A DNA stretch of 64,000 bases, taken from positions 3,774,001-3,838,000 of the forward strand of contig NZ_CP025803.1 in assembly GCF_003352065.1 (NCBI RefSeq), in the 5' to 3' direction. Source of the stretch: Sulfitobacter sp. SK011. GTDB taxonomy: Bacteria > Pseudomonadota > Alphaproteobacteria > Rhodobacterales > Rhodobacteraceae. Shown piece after piece: positions 35,252 through 43,523 of this stretch; the first letter of the stretch is position 1; every line of letters starts with the position of its first letter. The translations under genes were made by a program, and so were the position numbers. The notes below the pieces were generated by a model. That model searched no databases. It saw nothing but the letters and a program-made list of their open reading frames with translations, and was not told where the DNA came from.

Positions 35252-36505
35252 ATGACACTGATCACTTCCTGGGTAGAAAGCGCTAATTCAGCGTCTTCTG
35301 ATTTCCCCCTCAACAACCTGCCGTACGGCGTGTTTTCGACAAACTCTCTCGAACCCCGCTGCGGGGTCGCCATCGGCGATATGATCCTCGACATGGCTGC
35401 GATGGAGGAAGAAGACCTGATCCTGCTGCACTTCGAACCGGTGTTCGACGTGCCCTATTGGAACGATGTGATGGACCTCGGTCCAGACACATGGGCCACC
35501 CTGCGCGACCGCCTGACCGACCTCTTAAGCTCGGACAGCCCCGATCAGGCGCGCGTCGCCCCACACCTGATCCCGATGGCAGACGCCCGCCTGCACATGC
35601 CTCTGGTCGTCAGCGAATACACCGATTTCTACGCAGGACGCCACCACGCCACCAACGTCGGCACGATGTTCCGGGGGGCTGAAAACGCACTTCCGCCAAA
35701 CTGGCTGCACATTCCCATCGGCTATAACGGCCGTGCCAGCACAGTTGTGGTCTCCGGCACCGACATCACCCGCCCCAATGGTCAGACCAAAGCGCCAGAT
35801 GCTGAAAACCCCAGCTTTGGCCCCTGCAAACGCCTCGATATTGAACTCGAAATGGGCGCGATTGTTGGCACATCCACGGACATGGGCCAACCCATCAGCG
35901 TGGCGCAGGCGGACGAGATGATCTTTGGCTATGTCCTGCTCAACGACTGGTCGGCACGTGACATTCAGGCCTGGGAATATCAGCCGCTCGGCCCCTTTCA
36001 GGCCAAGGCTTTTGCCACCTCGATCAGCCCCTGGATCGTCACCCGCGCGGCCCTCGAACCCTTCCGCACTTCAACGCCCGAGCGTGAAAAAGACCTGCTG
36101 CCTTATCTCCAGGAACCCGGTCCGATGCTCTATGACATCGACCTCAGCGTCATCATCGAACCGGACGGCGGCGCACAAGAAGTCATCGCACGCACCAACT
36201 ACAACGAGATGTACTATTCCGCCGCCCAGCAACTGACCCACCACGCCTCCTCTGGCTGCGCCATGAATGCAGGCGACCTTTTGGGCTCCGGCACCATTTC
36301 AGGCCCTGAGAAGTCACAGCGCGGCAGCCTGCTGGAACTCAGCTGGGGCGGCAAGGAACCGATCACCCTGTCCGATGGCTCTACCCGCAGCTTCATCGAA
36401 GACGGCGACACAATGATCCTGACCGGTCACGCATCGGGCGAAGGGTACCGGATCGGCTTTGGTGCCTGCGCCGGGAAAATCCTACCGGCCATTAAGTACC
36501 CGTAG
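35252..36505 (+). CDS. fahA: Fumarylacetoacetase
   Basis: A 417-residue hydrolase that splits fumarylacetoacetate to fumarate and acetoacetate, the last homogentisate step. N-terminal SH3-like part (about 1-115), then VVSEYTDFYAGRHHATNVGTMFRG with the metal/catalytic residues, GCKRLDIELEMGAIVG-type core (here PCKRLDIELEMGAIVG) and LLNDWSARDIQAWEYQPLGPF. ATG at 35252 is chosen. The isomerase MaiA, needed between HmgA and FahA, is not in this window. Confidence 0.95.
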   Translation: MTLITSWVESANSASSDFPLNNLPYGVFSTNSLEPRCGVAIGDMILDMAAMEEEDLILLHFEPVFDVPYWNDVMDLGPDTWATLRDRLTDLLSSDSPDQARVAPHLIPMADARLHMPLVVSEYTDFYAGRHHATNVGTMFRGAENALPPNWLHIPIGYNGRASTVVVSGTDITRPNGQTKAPDAENPSFGPCKRLDIELEMGAIVGTSTDMGQPISVAQADEMIFGYVLLNDWSARDIQAWEYQPLGPFQAKAFATSISPWIVTRAALEPFRTSTPEREKDLLPYLQEPGPMLYDIDLSVIIEPDGGAQEVIARTNYNEMYYSAAQQLTHHASSGCAMNAGDLLGSGTISGPEKSQRGSLLELSWGGKEPITLSDGSTRSFIEDGDTMILTGHASGEGYRIGFGACAGKILPAIKYP

Positions 36506-36572
36506 ATTTCATTGTTCTTCAAATACACACATCCTGCGGTCTGACCGCAAACCGACCTCGAAAGGAAATACG

Positions 36573-37523
36573 ATGGCCAAAGCCTTTGCATCCCAGGGCG
36601 ACATGACGGAAAAAACCATCACCTTTGACGAGATTGGCCGCGACCTCTGGGCATTCACCGCCGAAGGCGACCCCAATTCGGGTGTGATCATCGGCGATGA
36701 CAGCGTGATGATCGTCGAAGCACAGGCAACCCCGCGTCTGGCGAACAAGGTCATCGACAAAGTCCGTTCCATCACCGACAAACCAATCAGCCATGTGGTG
36801 CTGACCCATTATCACGCCGTGCGGGTCTTGGGGGCGTCTGCCTACGGTGCCGATCAGATCATCATGGGCGACACCGCCCGTGCCATGGTGGTAGAACGGG
36901 GGCAGGAAGACTGGGACAGCGAATTCCAGCGCTTCCCGCGTCTTTTCGAAGGGCACGAATCCATCCCCGGCCTGACCTACCCGACCACCACATTCTCTGA
37001 CAGCATGACAATCTATCTCGGCAACCGCCGTGTCGACCTGATGCACCTTGGACGCGCCCATACAGCGGGCGACATTGTCATCCATGTACCGGACGAAAAC
37101 GTGATGTTCACCGGCGACATCGTCGAGGATCACTCCGCTTGTTACTGCGGTGACGGACATTTCATCGACTGGGGCAATACCCTCGACAACATCGCGAGCT
37201 TTGATGTCGATGCCATCGCCCCCGGCCGCGGGGGGGCGCTCATCGGCAAAGATGCCGTTGCCCGTGCCATCGACAGCACCCGCGATTTTGTCAGCAGCAC
37301 CTACGCCCCCGCCGTCCGCGTCGCGGCCCGAGGCGGCACATTGAAAGAAGCATGGGACGCCGTGCGCGCCGCCTGTGACCCAAAATTTGCGGACTACGCG
37401 ATCTACGAACACTGCCTGCCCTTCAACGTCGCCCGCGCCTACGACGAAGCCCGCGGCATCGACACGCCGCGCATCTGGACCGCGCAGCGCGATCTGGACA
37501 TGTGGGCGGCATTGCAGGGGTGA
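36573..37523 (+). CDS. MBL-fold protein with altered metal site
   Basis: A 316-residue metallo-beta-lactamase-fold protein. The signature HxHxDH appears as HYHAVR, so the Asp and His of the second metal site are replaced by Val and Arg, while the later LGRAHTAGDIVIHVP and FTGDIVEDHSACY segments keep the other ligands. It may bind one metal or act differently from hydrolases such as quinone- or thioester-cleaving enzymes. AAAGGAA precedes the ATG. Location between fahA and a monooxygenase links it to aromatic acid breakdown, role unknown. Confidence 0.78.
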   Translation: MAKAFASQGDMTEKTITFDEIGRDLWAFTAEGDPNSGVIIGDDSVMIVEAQATPRLANKVIDKVRSITDKPISHVVLTHYHAVRVLGASAYGADQIIMGDTARAMVVERGQEDWDSEFQRFPRLFEGHESIPGLTYPTTTFSDSMTIYLGNRRVDLMHLGRAHTAGDIVIHVPDENVMFTGDIVEDHSACYCGDGHFIDWGNTLDNIASFDVDAIAPGRGGALIGKDAVARAIDSTRDFVSSTYAPAVRVAARGGTLKEAWDAVRAACDPKFADYAIYEHCLPFNVARAYDEARGIDTPRIWTAQRDLDMWAALQG

Positions 37524-37608
37524 AAGGAGATTGGCGATTGGCCCGTTGGACGCCAACCGCCACTCCCGCGATACCGACGTAATGCCGACACGAAAATCGG
37601 AGTACACC

Positions 37609-39210
37609 ATGGCCTACGACTATTCCCCCTTTCCCTACACCGCTCCCCCCGGTCTGAGCGCCCCGGAACCCCGCCATCCGGTGGCCATCGTCGGCGCTGG
37701 CCCGATTGGCCTCGCGATGGCCGTCGACCTTGCGCTGCGGGGGGTCAAGTCGGTGGTATTGGACGATAACAACGTGGTGTCGGTAGGTTCCCGCGCGATC
37801 TGCTGGGCAAAACGCACCTTGGAAATCTTTGATCGCCTGGGTGTCGGTGACCGGATGCTGGAAAAAGGCGTCACATGGAAAGTGGGCCGAAACTTCTTTG
37901 GCAAGGACGAAGTTTACAACTTCGATCTGCTGCCCGAACCGGGCCATAAATATCCCGCCTTTATCAACCTGCAACAATATTATGTCGAACAGTATCTCAT
38001 TGAAAGGGCTCAGGAATTTCCAGACCTAATCGATCTGCGGTTCCTGAACGAGGTTATCGGCCACACCGATCACGACACCCACGTGAGCCTGAAGATAGAA
38101 ACACCCGATGGCCCCTATTCGCTGGACGCCGATTGGTACATCGCCTGCGACGGCGCAGGCTCGCCCACCCGCAACCGCATGAACCTGCCGTTTGAAGGCC
38201 AGACGTTTGAGGAACATTTTCTGATCGTCGACGTCGAGATGGAACAGTCTCCCTTCGGCGATCACGACACTCCCGAACGCTGGTTCTGGTTTGCACCGCC
38301 CTTCCACCCTGGCCAGTCAGCACTGCTGCATAAACAGCCCGACAACATCTATCGTATCGACTTGCAGCTTGGCCCAGACACCGACCCAAAGACCGAAGCG
38401 ACCGAGGAAAAGGTGACCCCCCGCCTCAAGGCGATGCTGGGCGACAAACCCTTCCGCCTTGACTGGATGAGCGTCTATAAATTCCGCTGCGCCAGGCTGG
38501 ATCGCTTTGTGCACAATCGCGTCCTCTTTGTCGGGGACAGCGCCCATGTGGTCAGCCCCTTTGGCGCACGCGGTGGCAACGGTGGCATTCAGGATTTGGA
38601 CAATCTGGGCTGGAAACTGGCCGCTGTATTGCACGGTGACGCACCTGCCACCCTGATCGAAACCTACAACGAAGAACGCACCCACGGCTCTGCTGAAAAC
38701 ATCCTGCATTCATCGCGCGCCACCAATTTCATGACCCCGAAATCCCCGATCGAGGCGCTGTTTCGGGATCAGGTGTTGAACCTTGCCACCACCCATCCCT
38801 TTGCGCGCAGGTTGATCAATTCCGGCCGTTTGTCTCAGCCCTGCTCGTTGGCGGGCATGTCATTGCAGACCCCCGGAACTGCGCCGGTCCAGCCCGGCGA
38901 GGCGCTGATTGATGCACCCATCAAAGGTCCGAACGGCGACACCTGGTTGATTGCCGAGGCGCAAGGTCAATTTACACTGCTTGGGTTTGGCGAAGTCACA
39001 CTTCCGACCATTCCGGGGAACGCTTGTATCGGGATCAACAGCCGTGCCGCATACCCGTGTTTTGAAGACGTCGAAGGCCATGCAACCCGACGTTACGGAC
39101 GCAACCACATCTATCTGATACGCCCGGATGGCCACATTTGCGCAGTATTTGACCGGCCCGATGCCGCGGCTGTCACCGCCGCATACACCCAAGCCAGAGG
39201 AATTCAATAA
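37609..39210 (+). CDS. FAD-dependent aromatic hydroxylase (MhaA-like?)
   Basis: A 533-residue class A flavoprotein monooxygenase. GxGxxG in VAIVGAGPIGLAMAVDLAL (about 27), the DG motif ACDGAGSPTR, and the GD motif VGDSAHVVSPFGARGGNGGIQD are all present; a C-terminal thioredoxin-like part (from about 420) is typical of MhpA-type enzymes. In a homogentisate cluster the natural proposal is 6-hydroxylation of 3-hydroxyphenylacetate, as by MhaA of Pseudomonas; this is inference. It overlaps the DUF2783 gene by 1 nt. Confidence 0.85.
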   Translation: MAYDYSPFPYTAPPGLSAPEPRHPVAIVGAGPIGLAMAVDLALRGVKSVVLDDNNVVSVGSRAICWAKRTLEIFDRLGVGDRMLEKGVTWKVGRNFFGKDEVYNFDLLPEPGHKYPAFINLQQYYVEQYLIERAQEFPDLIDLRFLNEVIGHTDHDTHVSLKIETPDGPYSLDADWYIACDGAGSPTRNRMNLPFEGQTFEEHFLIVDVEMEQSPFGDHDTPERWFWFAPPFHPGQSALLHKQPDNIYRIDLQLGPDTDPKTEATEEKVTPRLKAMLGDKPFRLDWMSVYKFRCARLDRFVHNRVLFVGDSAHVVSPFGARGGNGGIQDLDNLGWKLAAVLHGDAPATLIETYNEERTHGSAENILHSSRATNFMTPKSPIEALFRDQVLNLATTHPFARRLINSGRLSQPCSLAGMSLQTPGTAPVQPGEALIDAPIKGPNGDTWLIAEAQGQFTLLGFGEVTLPTIPGNACIGINSRAAYPCFEDVEGHATRRYGRNHIYLIRPDGHICAVFDRPDAAAVTAAYTQARGIQ

Positions 39211-39398
39211 TGGCCCTTGATGATAAACTTGGCGACAATGGCGATGCCTTTTACAACTGCCTGATGGCGGCGCATGATGGCCTCAGCGAGGCGCAGAGCC
39301 ACGCCTTGAACGCCCGCCTCGTCCTGATCCTCGCCAACGAAATTGCTGATTTGAACGTCCTGCAAGACCTGATCGGTGAGGCGGCCCAAAACGCATAG
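39210..39398 (+). CDS. DUF2783 small protein
   Basis: A 62-residue acidic helical protein (DKLGDNGDAFYNCLMAAHDGLSEAQSHALNARLVLILANEIAD). It matches the DUF2783 type, found directly after FAD-hydroxylase genes. It could be the coupling partner of the hydroxylase, like MhaB of Pseudomonas, which is also small; this is by analogy in size and position. ATG overlaps the monooxygenase TAA by 1 nt. Confidence 0.75.
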   Translation: MALDDKLGDNGDAFYNCLMAAHDGLSEAQSHALNARLVLILANEIADLNVLQDLIGEAAQNA

Positions 39399-39931
39399 GC
39401 CAAACGACGGGTGTTTAAAGACAGCCAGGTTGCTGGACGCATAGAGATTCGCGTCGGCCCAAAAATCGCGATCATTTCTGTTTTTGCCCCACCCGCAGGA
39501 AATTAATCTTTTGTATTTGAAATTCTGCTTCGCCTGCTGATGGACCAGCTAAACATGGCCGTTTCACGGGTGCGTCTCGAAACTAGTTGACCCCTAATTC
39601 CGGGCGACTATCCTCAGAGCGACATTCAACCGCGCTCAGATGGCGCTGCCAGCCCATCCAAGGTCCGTTCCAACAGCAGCGGCGGGAACGATCACTGACC
39701 TTGTCGCGTTTGTATATATCAACCGCTGTGCAGGCTTTCCATCGCTGGACCCGGCAAAGCGGTATTCAACTCTGTGCGATGGGCTTGACGCATGCAACAC
39801 AGTGTCTGAGTATCGCGCAGCACCCACAAGGGACGCTGATAAAAGCAGATCAACTGCATCACCTGACGCCACATGACGGCGATTTCCATGACAGCAAAAA
39901 AACGCTGCCAACGACAACAGAGAGGAAGACC
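39399..39931. other. 533-bp gap, no gene seen
   Basis: Between the DUF2783 gene and the binding-protein gene. Frames through this region lack ribosome-binding sites and coding character. It probably contains the promoter of the binding-protein gene and a long leader; no clear palindrome or RNA motif was found. Confidence 0.5.
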
Positions 39932-41599
39932 ATGAGTTTTTTGACACGGACCGGCAAGCCGCTTCCGCAGGCCATTTTGGATTCTGCTGAGAGCGCGAAA
40001 AAAGATCCGGTGAACCGTCGCGAGTTTCTGGCATTGGCCAGTGCCTTTGGTGCGACCGCCGCAACTGCATATTCCATGATCGGAATGGCCAGACCAGCCA
40101 TGGCTGCCGGCCACCAGGAAGGCGGCACCGTCCGCATGCAGCAAGAAGTACGCGCTCTCAAGGATCCACGCACCTATGACTGGTCGCAGATCGCAAACTT
40201 CTCACGCGGCTGGCTGGAATATCTGGCGATTTGGGAGAACGATGGTACGTTCTCACCCGCGCTGCTGGAAAGCTGGGAAATCAACGACGACGCCACTGAA
40301 TACACGTTGAACGTTCGCAAGGGCGTCAAGTGGAACAATGGCACCGATTTCACTGCTGCTGATGTTGCCCGCAACATCGAAGGCTGGTGTGACAAGTCCC
40401 TCGAAGGCAATTCCATGGCGGGCCGTTTCGCCACATTGATAGACGAAGCAACCGGCAAAGCCATTGAAGGATCGATTTCCGTTGTGGACGATCACACCGT
40501 CAAGCTGATGTTGCCACGTCCAGACATCACATTGATCCCCGGCATGGCAGACTACCCAGCGGCAATCGTGCCCGAAGGCTTCAACGCAGACACAATGCTC
40601 GACAATCCTATCGGCACCGGCCCTTACTTGCCCGAGTCGCTTGAGGTTGGCGTGAAAGCTGTGATGGTGAAGAACGCCGATCACACATGGTGGGGCACCG
40701 AAGTCTATGGCGGCCCATACATCGACCGTCTGGAGTACATCGACTACGGGACAGACCCATCTGCATGGATCGCCGCCGCCGAAGCCGAAGAAGTGGACGC
40801 TTTCTATTCCATGGAAGGTGAATACATCGACATCATGAGCACGCTGGACGGCTGGAACGAAAACACCATCGCCACTGCTGCGACGATTGTTATCCGTCCA
40901 AACCAGGAGGCCGAAGTCGACGGCGTCAAACCGTACGCTGACAAGCGGGTGCGTCAGGCAATTGCCATGGCTGTCGACAACTCTGTTCTGCTTGAATTGG
41001 GCTACGCCGGCCGCGGCTTGGTTGCCGACAACCACCACGTTGGGCCAATGCACCCTGAGTTTGCTGAAATTCCAGCCCGCACAGTCGATCCAGCAGCAGC
41101 CAAGGCGCTGATGGACGAAGCAGGCATGGGCGATTACGAGCACGAGTTGTTCTCGATCGACGATGCATGGCGCAAAGATACAACTGACGCTGTTGCAGCC
41201 CAGTTGCGTGATGCAGGCATCAAGGTAAAGCGGACAATCTTGCCCGGCTCCACGTTCTGGAACGATTGGGTCAAGTACCCGTTCTCGTCCACCAACTGGA
41301 ACGCGCGTCCTCTGGGCGTTCAGATCTGGGCACTTGCCTATAAAACCGGTGAAGCATGGAACGAAGCGGCGTACTCCAGCCCTGAATTCGATGCCAATCT
41401 GGAAAAGGCACTTGCAACAGCTGACGTCGATGCCCGCCGCGAACTGATGGCTATCGGTCAGAAAATGATGCAGGACGATGGTGTTATAATCCAGCCATAC
41501 TGGCGTTCACTGTACAACCACACCAAAGTTGGTCTGGTTGGTGCAGAGCACCACATCGGCTTTGAATACCATCCTGCACGGATGGCCTGGACCGCCTGA
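39932..41599 (+). CDS. Peptide/nickel-type ABC substrate-binding protein, Tat-exported
   Basis: A 555-residue extracytoplasmic solute receptor of the SBP_bac_5 family. The N-terminus has a Tat signal (NRREFLALASAFGATAATA) about residue 27, cleaved near AMAA. YTLNVRKGVKWNNGTDFTAADVARNIEGW and MADYPAAIVPEGF are family marks. Substrates range from oligopeptides to aromatic-linked compounds. No permease or ATPase genes follow: a terminator closes the unit 20 nt downstream. AGAGGAAG precedes the ATG. Confidence 0.9.
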   Translation: MSFLTRTGKPLPQAILDSAESAKKDPVNRREFLALASAFGATAATAYSMIGMARPAMAAGHQEGGTVRMQQEVRALKDPRTYDWSQIANFSRGWLEYLAIWENDGTFSPALLESWEINDDATEYTLNVRKGVKWNNGTDFTAADVARNIEGWCDKSLEGNSMAGRFATLIDEATGKAIEGSISVVDDHTVKLMLPRPDITLIPGMADYPAAIVPEGFNADTMLDNPIGTGPYLPESLEVGVKAVMVKNADHTWWGTEVYGGPYIDRLEYIDYGTDPSAWIAAAEAEEVDAFYSMEGEYIDIMSTLDGWNENTIATAATIVIRPNQEAEVDGVKPYADKRVRQAIAMAVDNSVLLELGYAGRGLVADNHHVGPMHPEFAEIPARTVDPAAAKALMDEAGMGDYEHELFSIDDAWRKDTTDAVAAQLRDAGIKVKRTILPGSTFWNDWVKYPFSSTNWNARPLGVQIWALAYKTGEAWNEAAYSSPEFDANLEKALATADVDARRELMAIGQKMMQDDGVIIQPYWRSLYNHTKVGLVGAEHHIGFEYHPARMAWTA

Positions 41600-41620
41600 T
41601 ACGGGGAAATACTTGAGAAG

Positions 41621-41648
41621 GGGCTGCGCCAGTCGCGGCCCTTTTTTT
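41621..41648 (+). terminator. Rho-independent terminator after the binding-protein gene
   Basis: GGGCTGCG-CCAGT-CGCGGCCC forms an 8-bp stem with one G-T pair, followed by seven T. It insulates the binding-protein gene from the convergent box cluster. Confidence 0.88.
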
Positions 41649-41664
41649 ATGCAATATCATGTGG

Positions 41665-42138
41665 TTAGACCTGCCAGCCTTGGGGAGGATTGACGGCTTT
41701 TGCCAAAAGCGACGGATCGGCATTATTCTCGGCCAATGCACTGCGCAACGCCGCGTTCATCGTCGAAACCAACGCCGCATCACTGATCTCAACCCGATTT
41801 ACCTTGGCAAACCACGCCTCTTCACGGATCAAATCTTCGATCAGCGGATCAATGACAGCGCCCCCGCCACCGGGATACCGATAATATCCGACACCGCCGA
41901 TCTTGCCCATCCGCCCTTCCGCAACCATACGCCGCAGTATGGGGCCATTGGGTTCCGGACGGCGCGCCAACACGCGATCAAGTCCCAATAGATCCTGTGC
42001 TTCGCAAGGACCCATCGAATATCCCCATGCGGTCAGCGCCTCGTCCAACTCCCATGGGTTTGTGTGGTGCAAAAGCAGATGTTCCGCAGCCCGCCAAAAG
42101 GCATCCTGCAGCGCCGCGACCGCATCCGCCTCAGTCAT
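41665..42138 (-). CDS. 3-hydroxyacyl-CoA dehydrogenase C-terminal-domain protein
   Basis: A 157-residue stand-alone version of the all-helical 3HCDH C-terminal domain: HHTNPWELDEALTAWGYSMGPCEAQDLLGLDRVL, then KIGGVGYYRY and a Pro-rich loop. The NAD-binding N-terminal half is absent, so it cannot act alone as dehydrogenase. It may help a partner enzyme in the lower benzoyl-CoA route or have a structural role. It overlaps boxR by 4 nt and is the last gene of the leftward box operon. Confidence 0.75.
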   Translation of the reverse strand: MTEADAVAALQDAFWRAAEHLLLHHTNPWELDEALTAWGYSMGPCEAQDLLGLDRVLARRPEPNGPILRRMVAEGRMGKIGGVGYYRYPGGGGAVIDPLIEDLIREEAWFAKVNRVEISDAALVSTMNAALRSALAENNADPSLLAKAVNPPQGWQV

Positions 42139-43019
42139 ACAGGATCAAGGAACCGCCGCTTGGCGATGAGTGTCAGCAGATCATTGAGCGATGACCGCAC
42201 CGCCCGGTTCGATGTGTTCACCTGTGCCTCGGCTTTGTTGTAAAGCGGCGTGCGCAGTTTGAGCAATTCATTCAACTGGGTCATTGCCGCCGGATTGCCT
42301 TGCATCGGTCGCACATCCCCCTGAGCGCGCACCCGCTGCATATGCTCTGGCGGGCTGGTCTTGACCCACACCGTATGAAACCGCTCCAACAGGCGCGCAT
42401 AGGTCGCAGGCTCCGCCACAATGCCCCCTGCAACGGCCAAAATCACCCGGTCATGCCGGGCGCTGACCCGTTCCAACGCCTCGGCCTCCATCTCGCGGTA
42501 TCCGTCTTGACCATAAAGCGCCATCACCTCAGCCAGCGGCATGTCGGTTTCCGCCTCGATGTCTTTGTTCAACTCCACAAACGGAATGTTCAGCGCTTCA
42601 CCCGCCAGCTTGCCAAGGGTTGATTTGCCAGCCCCGCGCAGACCGACCAGACATATCCGTCCTGCCCGCATCACATCCGGGTTCTGTGGGGCCAACAGAC
42701 TGCGAACCTTTTGTTGTACGTCCAAAGGGGCCTGGCGAAAAAGCGCGACAACCCGCTGCGCGTCGTGGTCCAGCGGCACGTCCTCAGCCAGCAGCGCACC
42801 CACCTTAAGATCAAGCGCCGCCGCGACCCGTTGCAAAAGCAAAATCGAAATATTGCCTTCCCCCGCTTCCAACTGCGCGAGATAGCGGGGTGAGACACCG
42901 GACAGTTCTGACAGCACACGCCGGGGCATGCCACGCGCCTTGCGCGCCTCTGCAACACGCATCGCAAGCTGTGCGATCAAGTCGGCGCCGGGGTCATAGG
43001 ATGGATCTGTAACAGGCAT
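42135..43019 (-). CDS. boxR: BoxR-type regulator (HTH plus shikimate-kinase-like domain)
   Basis: A 294-residue repressor of the BzdR/BoxR family. Residues 15-75 are an XRE-type helix-turn-helix (RKARGMPRRVLSELSGVSPRYLAQLEAGEGNISILLLQRVAAAL); after a linker, ICLVGLRGAGKSTLGKLAGEAL starts a shikimate-kinase-like domain that binds benzoyl-CoA in relatives. ATG at 43017-43019. TGCA-containing sites upstream and ahead of boxC are likely operators. Confidence 0.92.
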   Translation of the reverse strand: MPVTDPSYDPGADLIAQLAMRVAEARKARGMPRRVLSELSGVSPRYLAQLEAGEGNISILLLQRVAAALDLKVGALLAEDVPLDHDAQRVVALFRQAPLDVQQKVRSLLAPQNPDVMRAGRICLVGLRGAGKSTLGKLAGEALNIPFVELNKDIEAETDMPLAEVMALYGQDGYREMEAEALERVSARHDRVILAVAGGIVAEPATYARLLERFHTVWVKTSPPEHMQRVRAQGDVRPMQGNPAAMTQLNELLKLRTPLYNKAEAQVNTSNRAVRSSLNDLLTLIAKRRFLDPV

Positions 43020-43042
43020 GGCGTCCAATTCAGGAACAATAC

Positions 43043-43101
43043 TGCAAGTCTAACGTGCAAAATGCGCCCGACAACCGCAATTTGCGCAAAAGTTGCACTA
43101 T
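43043..43101. promoter_or_regulatory. Candidate BoxR operator region upstream of boxR
   Basis: Contains TGCA at 43043 and 43056, the palindrome TTTGCGCAAA (43081-43090) and TTGCACTAT (43093-43101). The last 9-mer recurs exactly upstream of boxC (48070-48078). BzdR/BoxR operators are, as far as I recall, built from TGCA repeats. Confidence 0.5.
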
Positions 43102-43523
43102 TCCGCACGAACCAAGGGTTCGATCACACGGCGCAGCGCGTCAGGCGCGGATTGGCTTTTGAATTGATCTGCAATGGTAAATACGCATGTAAAACTGCCC
43201 TCGAAACACAGTACACCATCCTGACGCGCCTTCATCCCAAAGGTGATGGATTTATTGCCAAGCCGCGTTGGATACGTCTCGCACATCAATATGTGTCGCG
43301 GCGTGACAGGGCTGAGGAAATCCATATTCAGGTTCACAAACGGCGTTCCGATGTTGCGGTCAAGCTCAAGCTGGAACCAACCATCACCGTCAAAATGCGC
43401 CTCCCACCAGGCATTGATCGCTTCCAAAGCGAAGGCAGGCAAGCGCCCCGTATAAACAATGCGCGCAGGATCACAGTCACCCCATGTCACATTGATCTGG
43501 TGCACGAATGGTTCTTTGCTCAT
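43098..43523 (-). CDS. Acyl-CoA thioesterase, 4-hydroxybenzoyl-CoA thioesterase type
   Basis: A 141-residue hotdog-fold thioesterase. The WGDCDPARIVYTGRLPAFALEAINAWWE segment holds the catalytic Asp and Tyr of the 4HBT family (DCDxxxxVY). In box clusters it is thought to release CoA from dead-end or overflow benzoyl-CoA intermediates. The ATG (43521-43523) abuts the boxA stop directly, so it is co-translated with boxA. Confidence 0.88.
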   Translation of the reverse strand: MSKEPFVHQINVTWGDCDPARIVYTGRLPAFALEAINAWWEAHFDGDGWFQLELDRNIGTPFVNLNMDFLSPVTPRHILMCETYPTRLGNKSITFGMKARQDGVLCFEGSFTCVFTIADQFKSQSAPDALRRVIEPLVRAE

